In this document: positions 52,936 through 63,981 of the stretch, piece by piece
Position numbering within the stretch: position 1 is the stretch's first letter
Layout: each line of letters opens with the position of its first letter
Assembly: GCF_009017255.1 (NCBI RefSeq)
Contig: NZ_WBZB01000039.1
Location: forward strand, 26,607-90,606
DNA: 64,000 nucleotides
Source: Alkaliphilus serpentinus
GTDB taxonomy: Bacteria > Bacillota > Clostridia > Peptostreptococcales > Natronincolaceae
Reading direction: 5' to 3'
The notes under the pieces: model-generated
Seen by the model: only the letters and a program-made list of their open reading frames with translations
Databases searched by the model: none
What the model was told of the DNA's origin: nothing
Made by a program: the position numbers and the translations under genes

Positions 52936-54213
52936 TTATTTTAAGAAGCCTTGATAATGTCTCATTAGCATTTGAGCTTCAACCTGTTTCATCGTTTCAA
53001 GGGCAACACCCACAACAATTAGAAGGGCTGTTCCACCAAAACCGATGTTCATTCCTGTTAATCTCATGATCATAGTAGGTAGTAAAGCAATGATTGCTAA
53101 GAATACGGCCCCTGCAAGGGTAATTCTATTTAACACCTTACTAAGATAATCTGATGTAGGTTTTCCCGGTCTGATACCTGGAATAAATCCACCATACTTC
53201 TTCATATTAGAAGCAACCTCAACAGGATTAAAGGTTATAGCTGTGTAGAAGTAGGTGAAGAAAATAATCAATATCGCGCTAATAATTGAAGATACAATGA
53301 TACCTCCAACGCTGGTGGTATAAAGTGAAAGCCACTTCTGCATAAATACAGCTGCTCCACTGTCTGGTCCAAAGAAGGAAGCGATAATCTGGGGGAACTG
53401 TATTAATGACATAGCGAATATTACTGGAATTACTCCTGATTGATTTACTTTTAATGGTATATGGGAGCTTTGTCCGCCATACATTTTTCTACCAACAACA
53501 CGCTTAGCATATTGTACTGGGATCTTTCTTGTACCCTCTTGTATAGCCACTACACCTGCTACGATTACTACTGCAAGAACTAGGAATATTAAGATGCTTA
53601 GAATTTGTATTTCACCTTCTCTGGCAAGTAAGAAAGTTCTTGCTACTGATGCAGGAACCCCTGATACAATACCAGCAAAAATTAAAAGAGAAATACCATT
53701 TCCGATTCCCTTTTCAGTAATTTGTTCACCTAGCCACATTAGGAAGGCAGTACCTGCTGTTAAGGTTAATAGAATAACTGCCATATTTAAGAAGCCTTCA
53801 CTTGCAGCCCCTCTGAATAGACCATAGGTTATTCCAAAGGCTTGAATTATAGCTAAAACAACGGTGGCATATCTTGTATACTGAGCAATTTTCTTTCTTC
53901 CTTCTTCCCCTTCCTTGGCCATTTCTTCTAGACTTGGAATGGCGATGGTCAGAAGTTGCATTATAATAGATGCGGTAATATAAGGTGTTATACTTAATGC
54001 GAAAATTGTCATGTTTCCAAAGGCTCCACCTGAAAACATATCGTAGAAGGATAGTAAACCTGTGTTGCCTACTATATTTCTTACGACTTCGATATTGATG
54101 CCTGGAACAGGTATAACTGAACCTAGACGGAATATCACTAGCATAATCAAGGTGTAAAGAATCTTACTTCTTAAGTCTGGAATTTTCCATGCATTTCTTA
54201 AGGTTGATAGCAC
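52936..54213 (-). CDS. secY: Preprotein translocase subunit SecY
   Basis: SecY (425 aa, ten helices) is the protein-conducting channel. RLGSVIPVPGIN in helix 1, the plug region, ALSITPYITASIIMQLL in helix 2 and GFIPGIRPGKPTSDYL between helices 8 and 9 are characteristic. It begins one base after the rplO stop, coupling it to the ribosomal genes. Confidence 0.98.
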   Translation of the reverse strand: MLSTLRNAWKIPDLRSKILYTLIMLVIFRLGSVIPVPGINIEVVRNIVGNTGLLSFYDMFSGGAFGNMTIFALSITPYITASIIMQLLTIAIPSLEEMAKEGEEGRKKIAQYTRYATVVLAIIQAFGITYGLFRGAASEGFLNMAVILLTLTAGTAFLMWLGEQITEKGIGNGISLLIFAGIVSGVPASVARTFLLAREGEIQILSILIFLVLAVVIVAGVVAIQEGTRKIPVQYAKRVVGRKMYGGQSSHIPLKVNQSGVIPVIFAMSLIQFPQIIASFFGPDSGAAVFMQKWLSLYTTSVGGIIVSSIISAILIIFFTYFYTAITFNPVEVASNMKKYGGFIPGIRPGKPTSDYLSKVLNRITLAGAVFLAIIALLPTMIMRLTGMNIGFGGTALLIVVGVALETMKQVEAQMLMRHYQGFLK

Positions 54214-54214
54214 C

Positions 54215-54658
54215 TTAGATCACCTCTGCCTTTCCTCCAGCAGCTTCAATCTTTTCAACAGCTGCCTTTGTAAATTTGTGGGCCTTAACTGTTAAGCTTT
54301 TCTCTAAGTTTCCATTTCCAAGGATCTTTAAACCATCCTTTTCGATCTTCTTAATAACGCCATTTTCCTTTAGCATCTCTAAGGTGATTTCTGTACCATT
54401 CTCAAAGACATTTAGGTCTTCCACGTTTAAAATATTGAATTGCTTAGCAAATATATTTGTAAAACCTCTTTTAGGAATTCTTCTTACAAGAGGCATTTGT
54501 CCTCCCTCAAAGCCTATTCTAACTCCACCACCACTTCTGGCGTTTTGTCCATTGGCACCTCTACCAGCAGTTTTACCAAGTCCACTACCTGTACCTCTAC
54601 CCTTACGCTTTTGTTTGCTTACGGCGCCTTTAGCAGGTTTTAGTTCGTGTAACTTCAT
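54215..54658 (-). CDS. rplO: 50S ribosomal protein L15
   Basis: L15 (147 aa) has the Gly/Arg-rich N-terminus ([19 protein letters not shown]) that threads into 23S rRNA, then [15 protein letters not shown]. Ends immediately before secY. Confidence 0.98.
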   Translation of the reverse strand: MKLHELKPAKGAVSKQKRKGRGTGSGLGKTAGRGANGQNARSGGGVRIGFEGGQMPLVRRIPKRGFTNIFAKQFNILNVEDLNVFENGTEITLEMLKENGVIKKIEKDGLKILGNGNLEKSLTVKAHKFTKAAVEKIEAAGGKAEVI

Positions 54659-54675
54659 GTCTACACCTCCTTTGA

Positions 54676-54858
54676 TTACATTTCAACTACTTCAACCATA
54701 TGCTTTACTATTTCTATCATTCCTCTTGTTTGAGGATTATCTGGCTGTTCAACAACATGCCCGATTTTCTTTAATCCTAAAGCTTCAATTGTCTTTTTTT
54801 GCTTTGGTAATCTTCCAATTAAGCTTCTTACTAATTTAATTTTGAGTGTCTTTTCCAT
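54676..54858 (-). CDS. rpmD: 50S ribosomal protein L30
   Basis: A 60-aa protein; [20 protein letters not shown] followed by the [15 protein letters not shown] loop is diagnostic. It sits between rpsE (12 bp) and rplO (17 bp). Confidence 0.97.
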   Translation of the reverse strand: MEKTLKIKLVRSLIGRLPKQKKTIEALGLKKIGHVVEQPDNPQTRGMIEIVKHMVEVVEM

Positions 54859-54870
54859 TGGTTCACCCTC

Positions 54871-55377
54871 CTAACCTAAGAGTTCTTCTACGGATTTACC
54901 TCTTAGTTTTGCTACCTCTTCCGCTCTCTTCAATTGATTTAATCCGTCCATGGTAGCATTAACCATGTTTCTTGAGTTGTTTGTTCCAAGAGATTTCGCT
55001 CTTACATCCTTAAGACCAGCAAGCTCTAGTACCGCACGAACTGGACCACCGGCAATTATACCAGTACCCTCTTTAGCTGGCATGATTAGTACATTTCCTG
55101 CTCCGAAATGACCAATAACCTCATGAGGTATGGTAGTTCCAATGATTGGAACTTGAATCATGTTTTTCTTAGCGTCTTGGATTCCTTTTCTGATAGCATC
55201 TGGAATTTCCATAGCTTTACCGGAACCAACACCAACATGACCGTTTTCGTCACCAACAACTACAAGAGCTGCAAATCTGAAATTTCTACCACCCTTAACA
55301 ACCTTAGTAACACGTCTTATATCTATAACTTGCTCTTTTATATCAAGCTGGCTTGCATCAATAAGCTTCTTGTGCAT
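54871..55377 (-). CDS. rpsE: 30S ribosomal protein S5
   Basis: S5 (168 aa) helps maintain decoding fidelity. The N-terminal double-stranded RNA-binding-like domain has [20 protein letters not shown], and the C-terminal domain has [18 protein letters not shown]. Ends with the [11 protein letters not shown] helix. Confidence 0.98.
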   Translation of the reverse strand: MHKKLIDASQLDIKEQVIDIRRVTKVVKGGRNFRFAALVVVGDENGHVGVGSGKAMEIPDAIRKGIQDAKKNMIQVPIIGTTIPHEVIGHFGAGNVLIMPAKEGTGIIAGGPVRAVLELAGLKDVRAKSLGTNNSRNMVNATMDGLNQLKRAEEVAKLRGKSVEELLG

Positions 55378-55395
55378 CGATTTCCCTCCTTCTTA

Positions 55396-55773
55396 TTAAA
55401 ACTTCAGTCCTGCTTCTCTCGCACCCTCTGCCAGTGATTTCACTCTACCATGATAAATGTATCCACCACGGTCAAAGGTAACAGTTTCAATTCCTTTTTC
55501 TAAAGCTCTTTTTGCTACTAGTTCACCAACAAGCTTTGCAGCCTCTTGATTACCACCATTTGCAACCTTACCCTTTACTTCATTATCTAAACTGGAAGCA
55601 GCTACTAGTGTGTGACCAGCAACATCATCTATAATTTGAGCGTAGATATTAGTCAAACTACGATAAACATTTAATCTTGGACGTTCAGAAGTTCCATGTA
55701 CTTTACTACGAACTCTTCTGTGTCTTTTTAATCTTGTAAGGTTTTTGCTTACCTTTTTAAACACCTGTATCAC
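55396..55773 (-). CDS. rplR: 50S ribosomal protein L18
   Basis: L18 (125 aa) binds 5S rRNA. The basic N-terminus [20 protein letters not shown] and end [20 protein letters not shown] are diagnostic. Standard position between rplF and rpsE. Confidence 0.98.
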   Translation of the reverse strand: MIQVFKKVSKNLTRLKRHRRVRSKVHGTSERPRLNVYRSLTNIYAQIIDDVAGHTLVAASSLDNEVKGKVANGGNQEAAKLVGELVAKRALEKGIETVTFDRGGYIYHGRVKSLAEGAREAGLKF

Positions 55774-55782
55774 TCCTTTCTA

Positions 55783-56322
55783 TTACTTACCAGTCTTACC
55801 TTCTTTACGTCTAATTACCTCACCGGCATATTTAACTCCCTTGCCCTTATATGGCTCAGGCTTTCTCTTTTCTCTGATCTTTGCAGCGTAGTTACCAACC
55901 AATTGCTTGTTGATTCCCTTTATAAGAATTTCAGTTTGGCTTGGAACCTCTACTGTAATTCCTTCTGGATCAACCATTTCAACTGGATGAGAGTAACCTA
56001 AGCTTAATACAAGCTTGTTTCCTTGCTTATTGGCACGGTATCCAACGCCTACAAGCTCCAGCTTCTTTTCGTATCCATTGGTAACACCTTGAATCATATT
56101 ATTAATTAAGGTTCTTGATAAACCGTGTAATGATTTATGCTTCTTATTGTCTGTTGGTCTTACAACAGTTAAGGTTTTTTCTTCTATTTTAATTTCCATA
56201 TCACGAGGTATTTGCTCTGATAGGGTTCCCTTTGGACCCTTAACAGTAACGAAGTTATTAGCATCCACTAAAACCTCTACACCTTGGGGTATTTCAATTG
56301 GTTTAAGACCTATTCTTGACAT
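55783..56322 (-). CDS. rplF: 50S ribosomal protein L6
   Basis: L6 (179 aa) has two similar alpha/beta domains. It starts [17 protein letters not shown] and ends with the 23S-binding [26 protein letters not shown] precedes the ATG. Confidence 0.98.
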   Translation of the reverse strand: MSRIGLKPIEIPQGVEVLVDANNFVTVKGPKGTLSEQIPRDMEIKIEEKTLTVVRPTDNKKHKSLHGLSRTLINNMIQGVTNGYEKKLELVGVGYRANKQGNKLVLSLGYSHPVEMVDPEGITVEVPSQTEILIKGINKQLVGNYAAKIREKRKPEPYKGKGVKYAGEVIRRKEGKTGK

Positions 56323-56350
56323 AATCGCACCTCCTTATTAATTATTGTCA

Positions 56351-56749
56351 TTACCAGATGTAAGCAATTACTTCTCCACCAACGCCTTCAGTTCGAGCAA
56401 CCTTGTCAGTTATAACTCCCTTAGAAGTTGAAATAATTGCAATTCCTAGTCCACCTAAAACTCTTGGTATTTCGTCCCTCTTTGCGTAAACCCTTAAACC
56501 AGGCTTAGAGATTTTCTTGATTCCAGTAATAACTTTTTCGTTATTTTTTCCGAACTTCAATTGTATTCTCAATATACCTTGTTTGCCATCTTCGATGACA
56601 TCGTATCCTTTTATAAAGCCTTCATTTAACAAAATGTTGGCAATTTCTTTTTTCATATTTGAAGCAGGCACATCAACCGTTTCATGCTTAACTGCATTGG
56701 CATTACGTACACGAGTCAGCATATCAGCAATTGGATCTGTCATAGTCAT
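56351..56749 (-). CDS. rpsH: 30S ribosomal protein S8
   Basis: S8 (132 aa) is a primary 16S-binding protein that in enteric bacteria also represses the spc operon. [20 protein letters not shown] and the end [15 protein letters not shown], then GGEVIAYIW are diagnostic. Confidence 0.98.
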   Translation of the reverse strand: MTMTDPIADMLTRVRNANAVKHETVDVPASNMKKEIANILLNEGFIKGYDVIEDGKQGILRIQLKFGKNNEKVITGIKKISKPGLRVYAKRDEIPRVLGGLGIAIISTSKGVITDKVARTEGVGGEVIAYIW

Positions 56750-56771
56750 ATTCTTTACCTCCTCTCCGATT

Positions 56772-56957
56772 CTACCAGCTGGCTTTTCTTACACCTGGTA
56801 TTTGGCCCTTATAGGCTAATTCTCTAAAGCAAATACGACATATACCAAACTTTCTTAAAACCGCATGAGGTCTTCCACAAATAGTACATCTGGTATATTC
56901 TTGAGTTTTATATTTTTGTTTTCTTTGTTGTTTAATAATTAGAGATTTTTTCGCCAC
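56772..56957 (-). CDS. rpsN: 30S ribosomal protein S14 (zinc type)
   Basis: The 61-aa zinc form, with CTICGRPH and CRICFREL providing four Cys, ends with [12 protein letters not shown] zinc-independent paralogue is not in the window. Confidence 0.98.
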   Translation of the reverse strand: MAKKSLIIKQQRKQKYKTQEYTRCTICGRPHAVLRKFGICRICFRELAYKGQIPGVRKASW

Positions 56958-56974
56958 TACTTTCCCTCCTTACC

Positions 56975-57514
56975 TTACTTTGCAAAAGGCATTCCCATTA
57001 ATCTTAACAGTTCACGGCATTCCTCATCAGTCTTTGCTGTTGTTACAAAGATGATGTCCATTCCTCTTACCTTTTCTACCTTATCGTAATCTATTTCAGG
57101 GAAAATTAACTGTTCTTTAATACCCATAGCATAGTTTCCTCTACCGTCGAAGGCATTCACATTAACACCTCTAAAGTCTCTTACCCTTGGAAGAGCTATG
57201 TTCATTAAACGATCAGCAAACTCATACATAATTTCTCCTCTTAAGGTTACCTTAGCTCCAATTGCCATGCCTTCACGAACCTTAAAGTTAGAAACTGATT
57301 TTTTAGCTTTAGTTATAACTGGCTTTTGTCCAGTAATGGTTCCTAGCTCCTTTACAGCTACCTCTAAAGCCTTAGAGTTGTCCTTTGCGTCACCGATTCC
57401 CATGTTTACAACTATTTTTTCTAGCTTTGGAATTTGCATTACATTATCATATCCGAACTTTTCCATCATAGCTGGTACTACTTCACTTTTATATTTATCT
57501 TTTAATCTAGCCAT
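56975..57514 (-). CDS. rplE: 50S ribosomal protein L5
   Basis: L5 (179 aa) binds 5S rRNA and contacts P-site t[37 protein letters not shown] and the end [12 protein letters not shown] are diagnostic. Confidence 0.98.
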   Translation of the reverse strand: MARLKDKYKSEVVPAMMEKFGYDNVMQIPKLEKIVVNMGIGDAKDNSKALEVAVKELGTITGQKPVITKAKKSVSNFKVREGMAIGAKVTLRGEIMYEFADRLMNIALPRVRDFRGVNVNAFDGRGNYAMGIKEQLIFPEIDYDKVEKVRGMDIIFVTTAKTDEECRELLRLMGMPFAK

Positions 57515-57542
57515 AAAGCAATGTACCTCCCTTCATAAGACA

Positions 57543-57854
57543 TTAATCTATTTCTTCACCGGTCTTTTTGCTAATTCTAACCTTTTCACCGTTGTTTAAA
57601 AGCTTGTATCCTACTCTAACACCTTGACCTGCTTTTTTATCGAAGACCATCACGTTAGAAACGTGGATAGGAGCTTCTCTATGGATGATACCACCCTGTT
57701 GCATTTGTTGGGTTGGCTTTTGATGCTTTGACATCATGTTTACGCCTTCAACAATTACACGCTCTTTTTTAGGCATAACCTGGAGAACTTTTCCCTTTTT
57801 GCCTTTATCTTTTCCGGTAATTACTACTACTGTATCACCTTTTTTGATACGCAT
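57543..57854 (-). CDS. rplX: 50S ribosomal protein L24
   Basis: L24 (103 aa) is an assembly initiator at the exit tunnel. An N-terminal KOW motif ([20 protein letters not shown]) and [16 protein letters not shown] are seen. Confidence 0.98.
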   Translation of the reverse strand: MRIKKGDTVVVITGKDKGKKGKVLQVMPKKERVIVEGVNMMSKHQKPTQQMQQGGIIHREAPIHVSNVMVFDKKAGQGVRVGYKLLNNGEKVRISKKTGEEID

Positions 57855-57872
57855 TCTGTGACACCTCCTTGA

Positions 57873-58241
57873 TTATAATACTTCTGGAGCCAATGAAACA
57901 ATTTTCATGAAATCTTTGTCTCTTAATTCTCTTGTTACCGGTCCGAAAATACGAGTTCCTACTGGTTGCTTATCTTCCTTGATGACTACTGCTGCATTTT
58001 CATCAAACTTGATATAAGAACCATCTTTTCTTTTTATATCTGAAGTTGTTCTAACAACCACCGCTCTAACAACTTGACCTTTTTTTACAACTCCGCCTGG
58101 TGTTGCACTTTTAACTGAACAGATGATTACATCACCTACTCTAGCATATCTTCTCTTTGTACCACCTAGCACACGAATGCAAAGCAACTCTTTTGCTCCA
58201 GAGTTGTCTGCAACCTTCAGCCTTGATTCTTGTTGAATCAT
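57873..58241 (-). CDS. rplN: 50S ribosomal protein L14
   Basis: L14 (122 aa) forms intersubunit bridges. The start [18 protein letters not shown] at 58241 is invariant and has GGGAGGG upstream; a longer in-frame start at 58268 is rejected. Ends [16 protein letters not shown]. Confidence 0.98.
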   Translation of the reverse strand: MIQQESRLKVADNSGAKELLCIRVLGGTKRRYARVGDVIICSVKSATPGGVVKKGQVVRAVVVRTTSDIKRKDGSYIKFDENAAVVIKEDKQPVGTRIFGPVTRELRDKDFMKIVSLAPEVL

Positions 58242-58270
58242 ATAATAAACCCTCCCTTCGCATTTCAAGC

Positions 58271-58525
58271 TTACTTGGCTTTTTCAACGATTTTTACAAG
58301 TCTCCACCTTTTATCCTTAGATAATGGTCTTGTTTCCATGATTCTTACTCGATCACCAATTTGGCATTCGTTGTTTTCATCATGGGCCTTAAACTTTATT
58401 GTTCTTTTAACCGCTTTTCCGTAAAGCGGATGACGTACAAAATCTTCTACTAATACAACAATGGTTTTATCCATTTTATCACTGACTACACGACCTAATC
58501 TGGTCTTTCTTAGTCCTCTTTCCAC
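58271..58525 (-). CDS. rpsQ: 30S ribosomal protein S17
   Basis: S17 (84 aa) is a primary 16S-binding OB-fold protein. [15 protein letters not shown] and [18 protein letters not shown] are diagnostic. Confidence 0.98.
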   Translation of the reverse strand: MERGLRKTRLGRVVSDKMDKTIVVLVEDFVRHPLYGKAVKRTIKFKAHDENNECQIGDRVRIMETRPLSKDKRWRLVKIVEKAK

Positions 58526-58559
58526 AGAAATGGCCTCCCTTCTTGCTCTAATTCGTTAT

Positions 58560-58763
58560 TTAAGCCTTCAGTTGCTTGATTTCTCTTTCACGGATAACTG
58601 TCTTAATTCTAGCGATATCCCTTCGTACATTACGAATTCTCAAAGGGTTTTCAAGCTGGCCTGTTGCTAACTGGAAACGTAGATTGAACAGTTCGCCTTT
58701 CAAATCTAGTAATTTTTGATTTAATTCAACATCTGTCATGTCTCTTAATGAATTAGCATTCAT
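58560..58763 (-). CDS. rpmC: 50S ribosomal protein L29
   Basis: L29 (67 aa) is a helical hairpin at the tunnel exit. The ATG at 58763, with GGTGG about eight bases upstream, gives [18 protein letters not shown]; an in-frame GTG four codons earlier overlaps that site. The start overlaps the rplP stop. Confidence 0.97.
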   Translation of the reverse strand: MNANSLRDMTDVELNQKLLDLKGELFNLRFQLATGQLENPLRIRNVRRDIARIKTVIREREIKQLKA

Positions 58764-59196
58764 CAGCTTCACCACCCTTTACTTCTTGTTCTTCACGTGT
58801 TACAAACTTACACTTTATTGGTAATTTATGCATTGCTAGTCTCATAGCTTCTCTTGCCTTTTCTTCAGAAACACCAGCAATCTCAAACATGATTCTACCA
58901 GGCTTAACTACTGCTACCCAAAATTCAGGTGAACCTTTACCGGCACCCATACGAGTTTCAGCAGGTTTTTTAGTAACTGGTTTGTGGGGGAATATTTTAA
59001 TCCACACCTTACCCCCTCTTTTTATAGATCTGGTCATGGCGATACGAGCAGCTTCTATTTGGTTAGAAGTGATCCAAGCAGGTTCCATTGCTTGTAGTCC
59101 GAACTCACCATATGAAACCGTATTGCCTCTAGTAGCTTGACCAGCCATTTTGCCTCTATGAACTCTTCTACGTTTTACTCTTTTAGGCATTAACAT
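58753..59196 (-). CDS. rplP: 50S ribosomal protein L16
   Basis: L16 (147 aa) lines the A-site tRNA path. [17 protein letters not shown] and [20 protein letters not shown] are diagnostic. Its end overlaps rpmC by 11 bp. Confidence 0.98.
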   Translation of the reverse strand: MLMPKRVKRRRVHRGKMAGQATRGNTVSYGEFGLQAMEPAWITSNQIEAARIAMTRSIKRGGKVWIKIFPHKPVTKKPAETRMGAGKGSPEFWVAVVKPGRIMFEIAGVSEEKAREAMRLAMHKLPIKCKFVTREEQEVKGGEADEC

Positions 59197-59229
59197 GTGA
59201 TATTTCCTCCTTCCTGTCCAGATGAACGA

Positions 59230-59952
59230 CTATTTTGTTTCTCTTTTTCTCCCTCTTTTGGGCTTATCTTCAGCTGGTTTTGCTTCTACTACTTCATTAA
59301 AAGCAGCAATTTTGCCCTTTGTAGGTAGAATTTCTCCTTTATATATCCAAACCTTAACGCCAAGCTTTCCATAGGCAGTAGTTGCTTCATGGAAGCCATA
59401 ATCAATATCCGCTCTTAAGGTGTGTAGTGGCACATTTCCTTGGCTATAGCCTTCTGTTCTAGCCATTTCAGCTCCGCCTAATCTACCTGAGGTTGAAACC
59501 TTGATTCCCTTTGCTCCTGACCTCATGGATCTTTGCATCGCTTGCTTCATTGCTCTTCTGAAGGAAACCCTTCTCTCCAATTGGAAGGCAATATTTTCAG
59601 CAACAAGCTGAGCATCTATATCTGGATTTTTAACCTCGATTACATTCACGATAACTTGCTTTTTAGTAAGCTTCTCGATATCGGTTCTGATGTCTTCAAC
59701 ACCTTGACCGCCTTTACCGATAACCATTCCTGGCTTAGCAGTGTGGATGTTAACCTTTAAACGATTATTGGCAGCTCTTTCGATTTCTGTCTTAGAAATA
59801 CCGGATAGAAAAAGCTTTTCTTTAATATATTCACGAACCTTATGGTCTTCCAACAGAAAACCTGAGAAGTCTTTTTTGTTGGCGTACCATTTGGTATCCC
59901 AGTCTTTAATGATTCCAACCCTTAGTCCATGGGGGTTTACTTTTTGACCCAT
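59230..59952 (-). CDS. rpsC: 30S ribosomal protein S3
   Basis: S3 (240 aa) lies at the mRNA entry tunnel and has helicase activity. It begins [19 protein letters not shown]. The type-2 KH domain carries [15 protein letters not shown] basic tail beyond residue 210 is typical of Clostridia. Confidence 0.98.
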   Translation of the reverse strand: MGQKVNPHGLRVGIIKDWDTKWYANKKDFSGFLLEDHKVREYIKEKLFLSGISKTEIERAANNRLKVNIHTAKPGMVIGKGGQGVEDIRTDIEKLTKKQVIVNVIEVKNPDIDAQLVAENIAFQLERRVSFRRAMKQAMQRSMRSGAKGIKVSTSGRLGGAEMARTEGYSQGNVPLHTLRADIDYGFHEATTAYGKLGVKVWIYKGEILPTKGKIAAFNEVVEAKPAEDKPKRGRKRETK

Positions 59953-59970
59953 TCTTTTCCCTCCTTGATT

Positions 59971-60303
59971 TTATTTTTCTTTTAGTACAACTCCTATATG
60001 GCTGGTTCTTTTTCTAATTGTCGTTGCTCTACCCATTGCTCTAGGTCTAAAACGCTTCATTGTTGGACCTTGGTTTGCGTAGATTTCTGCAACGAATAGC
60101 TTTTCCCGATCCATGTCATGATTATTCTCAGCATTGGCAGCTGCAGAATGGATTAATTTATATACGATAGGGGCAGCAGCCTTAGGGGTGAACTTTAGAA
60201 TTGCTAAAGCCTCGTCCACTTGCTTGCCTCTTACAATATCAACAACCTGTTGAGCTTTTCTTGTAGCTATTCTAACGTGTCTAGCGATTGCTCTTGCTTC
60301 CAC
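59971..60303 (-). CDS. rplV: 50S ribosomal protein L22
   Basis: L22 (110 aa) has a beta-hairpin reaching into the exit tunnel, the site where macrolide-resistance changes occur. [18 protein letters not shown] marks the hairpin; no unusual insertion is seen. Confidence 0.98.
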   Translation of the reverse strand: MEARAIARHVRIATRKAQQVVDIVRGKQVDEALAILKFTPKAAAPIVYKLIHSAAANAENNHDMDREKLFVAEIYANQGPTMKRFRPRAMGRATTIRKRTSHIGVVLKEK

Positions 60304-60334
60304 AATGACAACCTCCTTTCTTAATTAACAAAGC

Positions 60335-60616
60335 TTATTTTCTCTTAGTGGATTTATCATCATCGTCATGGCCTCTGTAGGTTCTTGTTGGTGCAAATTC
60401 ACCTAGCTTATGGCCAACCATATCTTCAGTTACATACACTGGAACATGCTTACGTCCATCATGCACAGCAACTGTATGTCCAATCATATTGGGGAAAATA
60501 GTGGATGCTCTGGACCAAGTTTTAATTACTTTCTTTTCACCAGCTGCATTCATTTCTTCTATCTTCTTAAAAAGTCCTTTATGAATAAAGGGTCCCTTTT
60601 TAACTGATCTGCTCAT
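60335..60616 (-). CDS. rpsS: 30S ribosomal protein S19
   Basis: S19 (93 aa) sits in the 30S head near the A site. [19 protein letters not shown] and [15 protein letters not shown] are diagnostic. Confidence 0.98.
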   Translation of the reverse strand: MSRSVKKGPFIHKGLFKKIEEMNAAGEKKVIKTWSRASTIFPNMIGHTVAVHDGRKHVPVYVTEDMVGHKLGEFAPTRTYRGHDDDDKSTKRK

Positions 60617-60664
60617 TTCATTTCCTCCCTTCAGTAATATCCGAAACAGGATTATATAACATCT

Positions 60665-61495
60665 TTATTTCTTTCTTCTTGATACGATAAATTTATTGGA
60701 AGCCTTCTTCTTGTCACGAGTTTTGTAACCAAGAGCTGGTTTGCCCCAAGGAGTAACAGGGGATGGACGTCCAATAGGCGATCTACCTTCTCCACCACCG
60801 TGGGGGTGATCATTGGGGTTCATTGCAGAACCTCTAACTGTAGGTCTGATTCCCATATTTCTCTTTCTACCGGCTTTACCAATAGTAATGTTTTCGTGAT
60901 CTAAGTTCCCTACCTGACCGATGGTTGCTTTGCAGTCCATTGGAATATTTCTGATTTCACCAGATGGTAATCTTAATAATGCATATTTACCTTCCTTAGC
61001 CATTAATTGAGCAGAGTTTCCAGCCGCTCTAGCTATTTGTCCACCTTTACCAGGCTTCATTTCGATATTGTGGATTACTGTACCCACTGGGATATTTCTT
61101 AATGGCAATGCATTACCAACCTTAATATCTGCATCTGGTCCTGATTCTATTGCATCTCCAACCTTTAATCCGTTGGGAGCTAAAATATATCTTTTCTCAC
61201 CATCTACATAATTTAGTAGTGCAATATTAGCTGTTCTGTTTGGATCGTACTCGATGGAAGCAACCTTTGCTCCTATACCATCCTTATCCCTTTTAAAGTC
61301 GATAATTCTATATTTTCTCTTCGCACCGCCACCACGATGACGTACGGTTATTTTACCATGAGCATTTCTACCACCGGACTTTGTCAATGTCTCAACTAAG
61401 GACTTCTCTGGTTCTACTTTTGTAATTTCTTCAAAGGTAGACACTGTCATTTGTCTTATGGCCGGTGAAGTAGGATTAAATTTTTTGATACCCAT
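60665..61495 (-). CDS. rplB: 50S ribosomal protein L2
   Basis: L2 (276 aa) is essential for peptidyl-transfer-centre integrity and subunit association. [20 protein letters not shown] and the functional His loop [20 protein letters not shown] are present; the residue before DHPHGG is Asn where Val is most frequent. Confidence 0.98.
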   Translation of the reverse strand: MGIKKFNPTSPAIRQMTVSTFEEITKVEPEKSLVETLTKSGGRNAHGKITVRHRGGGAKRKYRIIDFKRDKDGIGAKVASIEYDPNRTANIALLNYVDGEKRYILAPNGLKVGDAIESGPDADIKVGNALPLRNIPVGTVIHNIEMKPGKGGQIARAAGNSAQLMAKEGKYALLRLPSGEIRNIPMDCKATIGQVGNLDHENITIGKAGRKRNMGIRPTVRGSAMNPNDHPHGGGEGRSPIGRPSPVTPWGKPALGYKTRDKKKASNKFIVSRRKK

Positions 61496-61529
61496 CTTGA
61501 TTTCCCTCCTTCTTCTAAAAGTCTATCCA

Positions 61530-61820
61530 TTACATGCCTTCAAAGAATTCTATTTCTTTGCTGTCGGCCTTCAACTTAACAATTGCCTTCTTCCAGTCTG
61601 CTCTTTTTCCTTCGTTTCTTCCCATTCTCTTGTACTTACCTAGCATATTCATTGTGTTAACCTGTTCTACCTTAACACCGAAGATTTTCTCAACTGCTTT
61701 TTTAATTTCAGTCTTGTTGGCAGTCTTCATTACCACAAATGTATACTTTTTGTCGGCCATAGCCTCCATACTTTGTTCGCTTACTAATGGTCTTATAATG
61801 ATATCATGTGGATTCGTCAT
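61530..61820 (-). CDS. rplW: 50S ribosomal protein L23
   Basis: L23 (96 aa) docks trigger factor and SRP at the tunnel exit. [20 protein letters not shown] and [16 protein letters not shown] are diagnostic. The start overlaps the rplD stop by one base. Confidence 0.98.
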   Translation of the reverse strand: MTNPHDIIIRPLVSEQSMEAMADKKYTFVVMKTANKTEIKKAVEKIFGVKVEQVNTMNMLGKYKRMGRNEGKRADWKKAIVKLKADSKEIEFFEGM

Positions 61821-62443
61821 TATGCGTACACCTCCTCCACTTTTTCAACAGCCTCTTTTGTAATGATAAACTTGTCATACTTCAATATGTCATAAACATT
61901 CAAGGTGTTAACAAGTGATGTTTCTACTCCTGGAATATTGCTTGCAGATCTGATAACTGCTTCGTTCTTATCTCCTAATACGATTAAAGCTTTCTTTTCA
62001 ACATTTAAGTTATTAAGAATCTTTACCATATCCTTAGTCTTAGGTGTTGTTAAGTTTAATTCGTCTAGGATAATTAGTTCGTTGCTGTTTACCTTTGAAG
62101 ATAATGCTGAAAGCATTGCTAATCTTCTTACCTTCTTTGGTAATGTGTATCTGTAGTTTCTTGGCTTTGGTGCAAATACAACTCCACCACCACTCCATAG
62201 GGGAGAACGAATTGTACCGGCCCTTGCTCTACCAGTTCCTTTTTGTCTCCATGGCTTTCTACCGCCACCTCTTACTTCAGCTCTTGTCTTTGCTGACTGA
62301 GTTCCTTGTCTTTTATTAGCTAATTGGTTTTTGACAACCTCATAAAGTACATGCTGGTTAACTTCAACGCCAAATACGTTGTCGTTTAATTCCATTTCGC
62401 CTACCTGTTGTCCTGAGACATTATATACAGCTACTTTAGGCAT
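61820..62443 (-). CDS. rplD: 50S ribosomal protein L4
   Basis: L4 (207 aa) lines the exit tunnel and in enteric bacteria represses the S10 operon. The tunnel loop [20 protein letters not shown] is intact with no macrolide-type change recognisable. Confidence 0.98.
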   Translation of the reverse strand: MPKVAVYNVSGQQVGEMELNDNVFGVEVNQHVLYEVVKNQLANKRQGTQSAKTRAEVRGGGRKPWRQKGTGRARAGTIRSPLWSGGGVVFAPKPRNYRYTLPKKVRRLAMLSALSSKVNSNELIILDELNLTTPKTKDMVKILNNLNVEKKALIVLGDKNEAVIRSASNIPGVETSLVNTLNVYDILKYDKFIITKEAVEKVEEVYA

Positions 62444-62469
62444 GTTAAATCCTCCTTTCTGTAGTTAGA

Positions 62470-63102
62470 TTACTTTCCTTGTTTTAATGTTTCTTTAATG
62501 GTTATTAGACCCTTTCTTGGTCCTGGAACAGCACCCTTAACCAAAAGAACATTTTTGTCTGTATCTACTTTAACGATTTCTAGGTTTTGGATTGTAATTT
62601 GTACATTACCCATATGTCCTGGAAGCTTCTTACCCTTAAATACTCTACCTGGGAAAGTTGCAGCACCCATTGAACCTGGTCCTCTATGATATCTTGAACC
62701 GTGGGCCATTGGTCCTCTGCTTTGACCATGTCTCTTAATTACACCTTGGAAGCCCTTACCTTTAGAAACCCCAGTGATGTCTACCTTCTCTCCTTCTTTA
62801 AATAAGTCAACCTTGATTTCTTGACCTACTGTAAATTCTGAAGAGTTATCTACTCTGAATTCCTTTAATAGTCTCTTATACTTAGCACCAGCCTTTTCAA
62901 AGTGACCCTTTAAAGGCTTAGTTACATTTTTGTCTTTTACAGAACCATATCCGATCTGTAAAGCATTGTAACCATCTTTTTCTGAAGTTTTAACCTGCAC
63001 AACTATGTTGGGCTCAACTTCAATTACAGTTACTGGAATAACCAAACCAGCTTCATTAAAAACCTGAGTCATTCCTATTTTTCTACCTAATAAACCTTTC
63101 AT
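62470..63102 (-). CDS. rplC: 50S ribosomal protein L3
   Basis: L3 (210 aa) starts [15 protein letters not shown]. The central extension near the peptidyl-transferase centre, [20 protein letters not shown], is canonical. It is 100 bp downstream of rpsJ. Confidence 0.98.
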   Translation of the reverse strand: MKGLLGRKIGMTQVFNEAGLVIPVTVIEVEPNIVVQVKTSEKDGYNALQIGYGSVKDKNVTKPLKGHFEKAGAKYKRLLKEFRVDNSSEFTVGQEIKVDLFKEGEKVDITGVSKGKGFQGVIKRHGQSRGPMAHGSRYHRGPGSMGAATFPGRVFKGKKLPGHMGNVQITIQNLEIVKVDTDKNVLLVKGAVPGPRKGLITIKETLKQGK

Positions 63103-63203
63103 ATTTACACCTCCTATAATCTTACAGCGGATTATACCTTTGGTACAATCGTACTAAGATAGGATGAATCAAAACATCTCTTTATCTTAGTTGTGAACTT
63201 TAA

Positions 63204-63524
63204 CTATAATTTGATTTCGATATCAACGCCAGCTGGTAAATCTAATCTCATAAGTGAATCAACAGTTTTTGGTGTTGGATTCAAGATGTCAATTAAACGC
63301 TTGTGGGTTCTTTGCTCGAACTGCTCTCTAGAATCCTTGTACTTGTGAACTGCTCTTAGTATTGTGATGATTTGCTTTTCTGTAGGTAATGGAACTGGAC
63401 CTGATACATCTGCTCCACTTCTTTTAGCAGTTTCAACAATCTTTTCAGCTGATTGATCTAATACCTTGTGATCATACGCCTTCAATCTGATTCTGATTTT
63501 TTGCTTAGCTTTGCTTGTAGCCAT
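63204..63524 (-). CDS. rpsJ: 30S ribosomal protein S10
   Basis: S10 (106 aa) also serves as NusE in antitermination. [39 protein letters not shown] and the end [13 protein letters not shown] are diagnostic. GGAGGGG precedes the ATG. It is the first gene of the S10 segment, preceded by its own promoter and a structured leader. Confidence 0.98.
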   Translation of the reverse strand: MATSKAKQKIRIRLKAYDHKVLDQSAEKIVETAKRSGADVSGPVPLPTEKQIITILRAVHKYKDSREQFEQRTHKRLIDILNPTPKTVDSLMRLDLPAGVDIEIKL

Positions 63525-63594
63525 TATATTCCCCTCCTTTTCATCGCACGTGATTTTTGTTACGTACGACGAAGACCATAATACACTGCTCCGG

Positions 63595-63723
63595 GTGTGT
63601 TGATATTTTTTTTAAAATTCGGCAGCAGTTAGGTCTTAGTCGCCCGATTCTTAGATCAAGACATTCTCAGCGAAAATTCCCCATTTGGTAGCAACCTTTC
63701 GCTTCATCGCGGTCCTAACACAC
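63595..63723 (-). promoter_or_regulatory. Structured rpsJ (S10) leader RNA
   Basis: In the rpsJ 5' untranslated region, GTGTGTT at the 5' end can pair with AACACAC about 120 nt later (63717-63723 with 63595-63601). An overlapping GTTAGG can instead pair with CCTAAC (63628-63633), and an inner GCGAAA/TTTCGC stem is also possible. Leader families upstream of rpsJ are known in Firmicutes and serve autoregulation; I could not test membership. Confidence 0.6.
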
Positions 63724-63731
63724 ACTATAAT

Positions 63732-63760
63732 ATTTTATATTATATAAACGAAAATATCAA
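63732..63760 (-). promoter_or_regulatory. Promoter of the S10 super-operon
   Basis: TTGATA (63755-63760) and TAAAAT (63732-63737) are 17 bp apart on the minus strand, in very A/T-rich surroundings. Transcription would begin just before the structured leader, about 200 bp ahead of rpsJ. Confidence 0.65.
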
Positions 63761-63918
63761 GGTTTTTTTCACCTTTTCTAGACTTTTTTTTATAGAAAAT
63801 CACCAATAGAATTGATGAAAATAATCAGAAAAGTCTTTAAGTTTAAAATTCCTTAACTAAAACTATTCTTACCTTTTTAAACCAATTTAACCCCTTAAAA
63901 TAAAAGATTCTAGAAATG

Positions 63919-63952
63919 AATTTAGAAGAAGAGAACACTCTTCTTCTAAATT
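63919..63952 (-). terminator. Hairpin after tuf
   Basis: A perfect 15-bp stem (arms AATTTAGAAGAAGAG and its complement) with a four-base loop lies about 30 bp beyond the tuf stop. The T-tract is imperfect. The rest of the gap to rpsJ holds the promoter and leader. Confidence 0.7.
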
Positions 63953-63981
63953 ACGTCATTTCTATAGGGTAAATTATTTAA

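Noticed and set aside
54276..54839. 187-codon plus-strand open frame opposite rplO and rpmD
   Set aside because: Antisense shadow of two well-conserved ribosomal protein genes, with no ribosome site or recognisable product.
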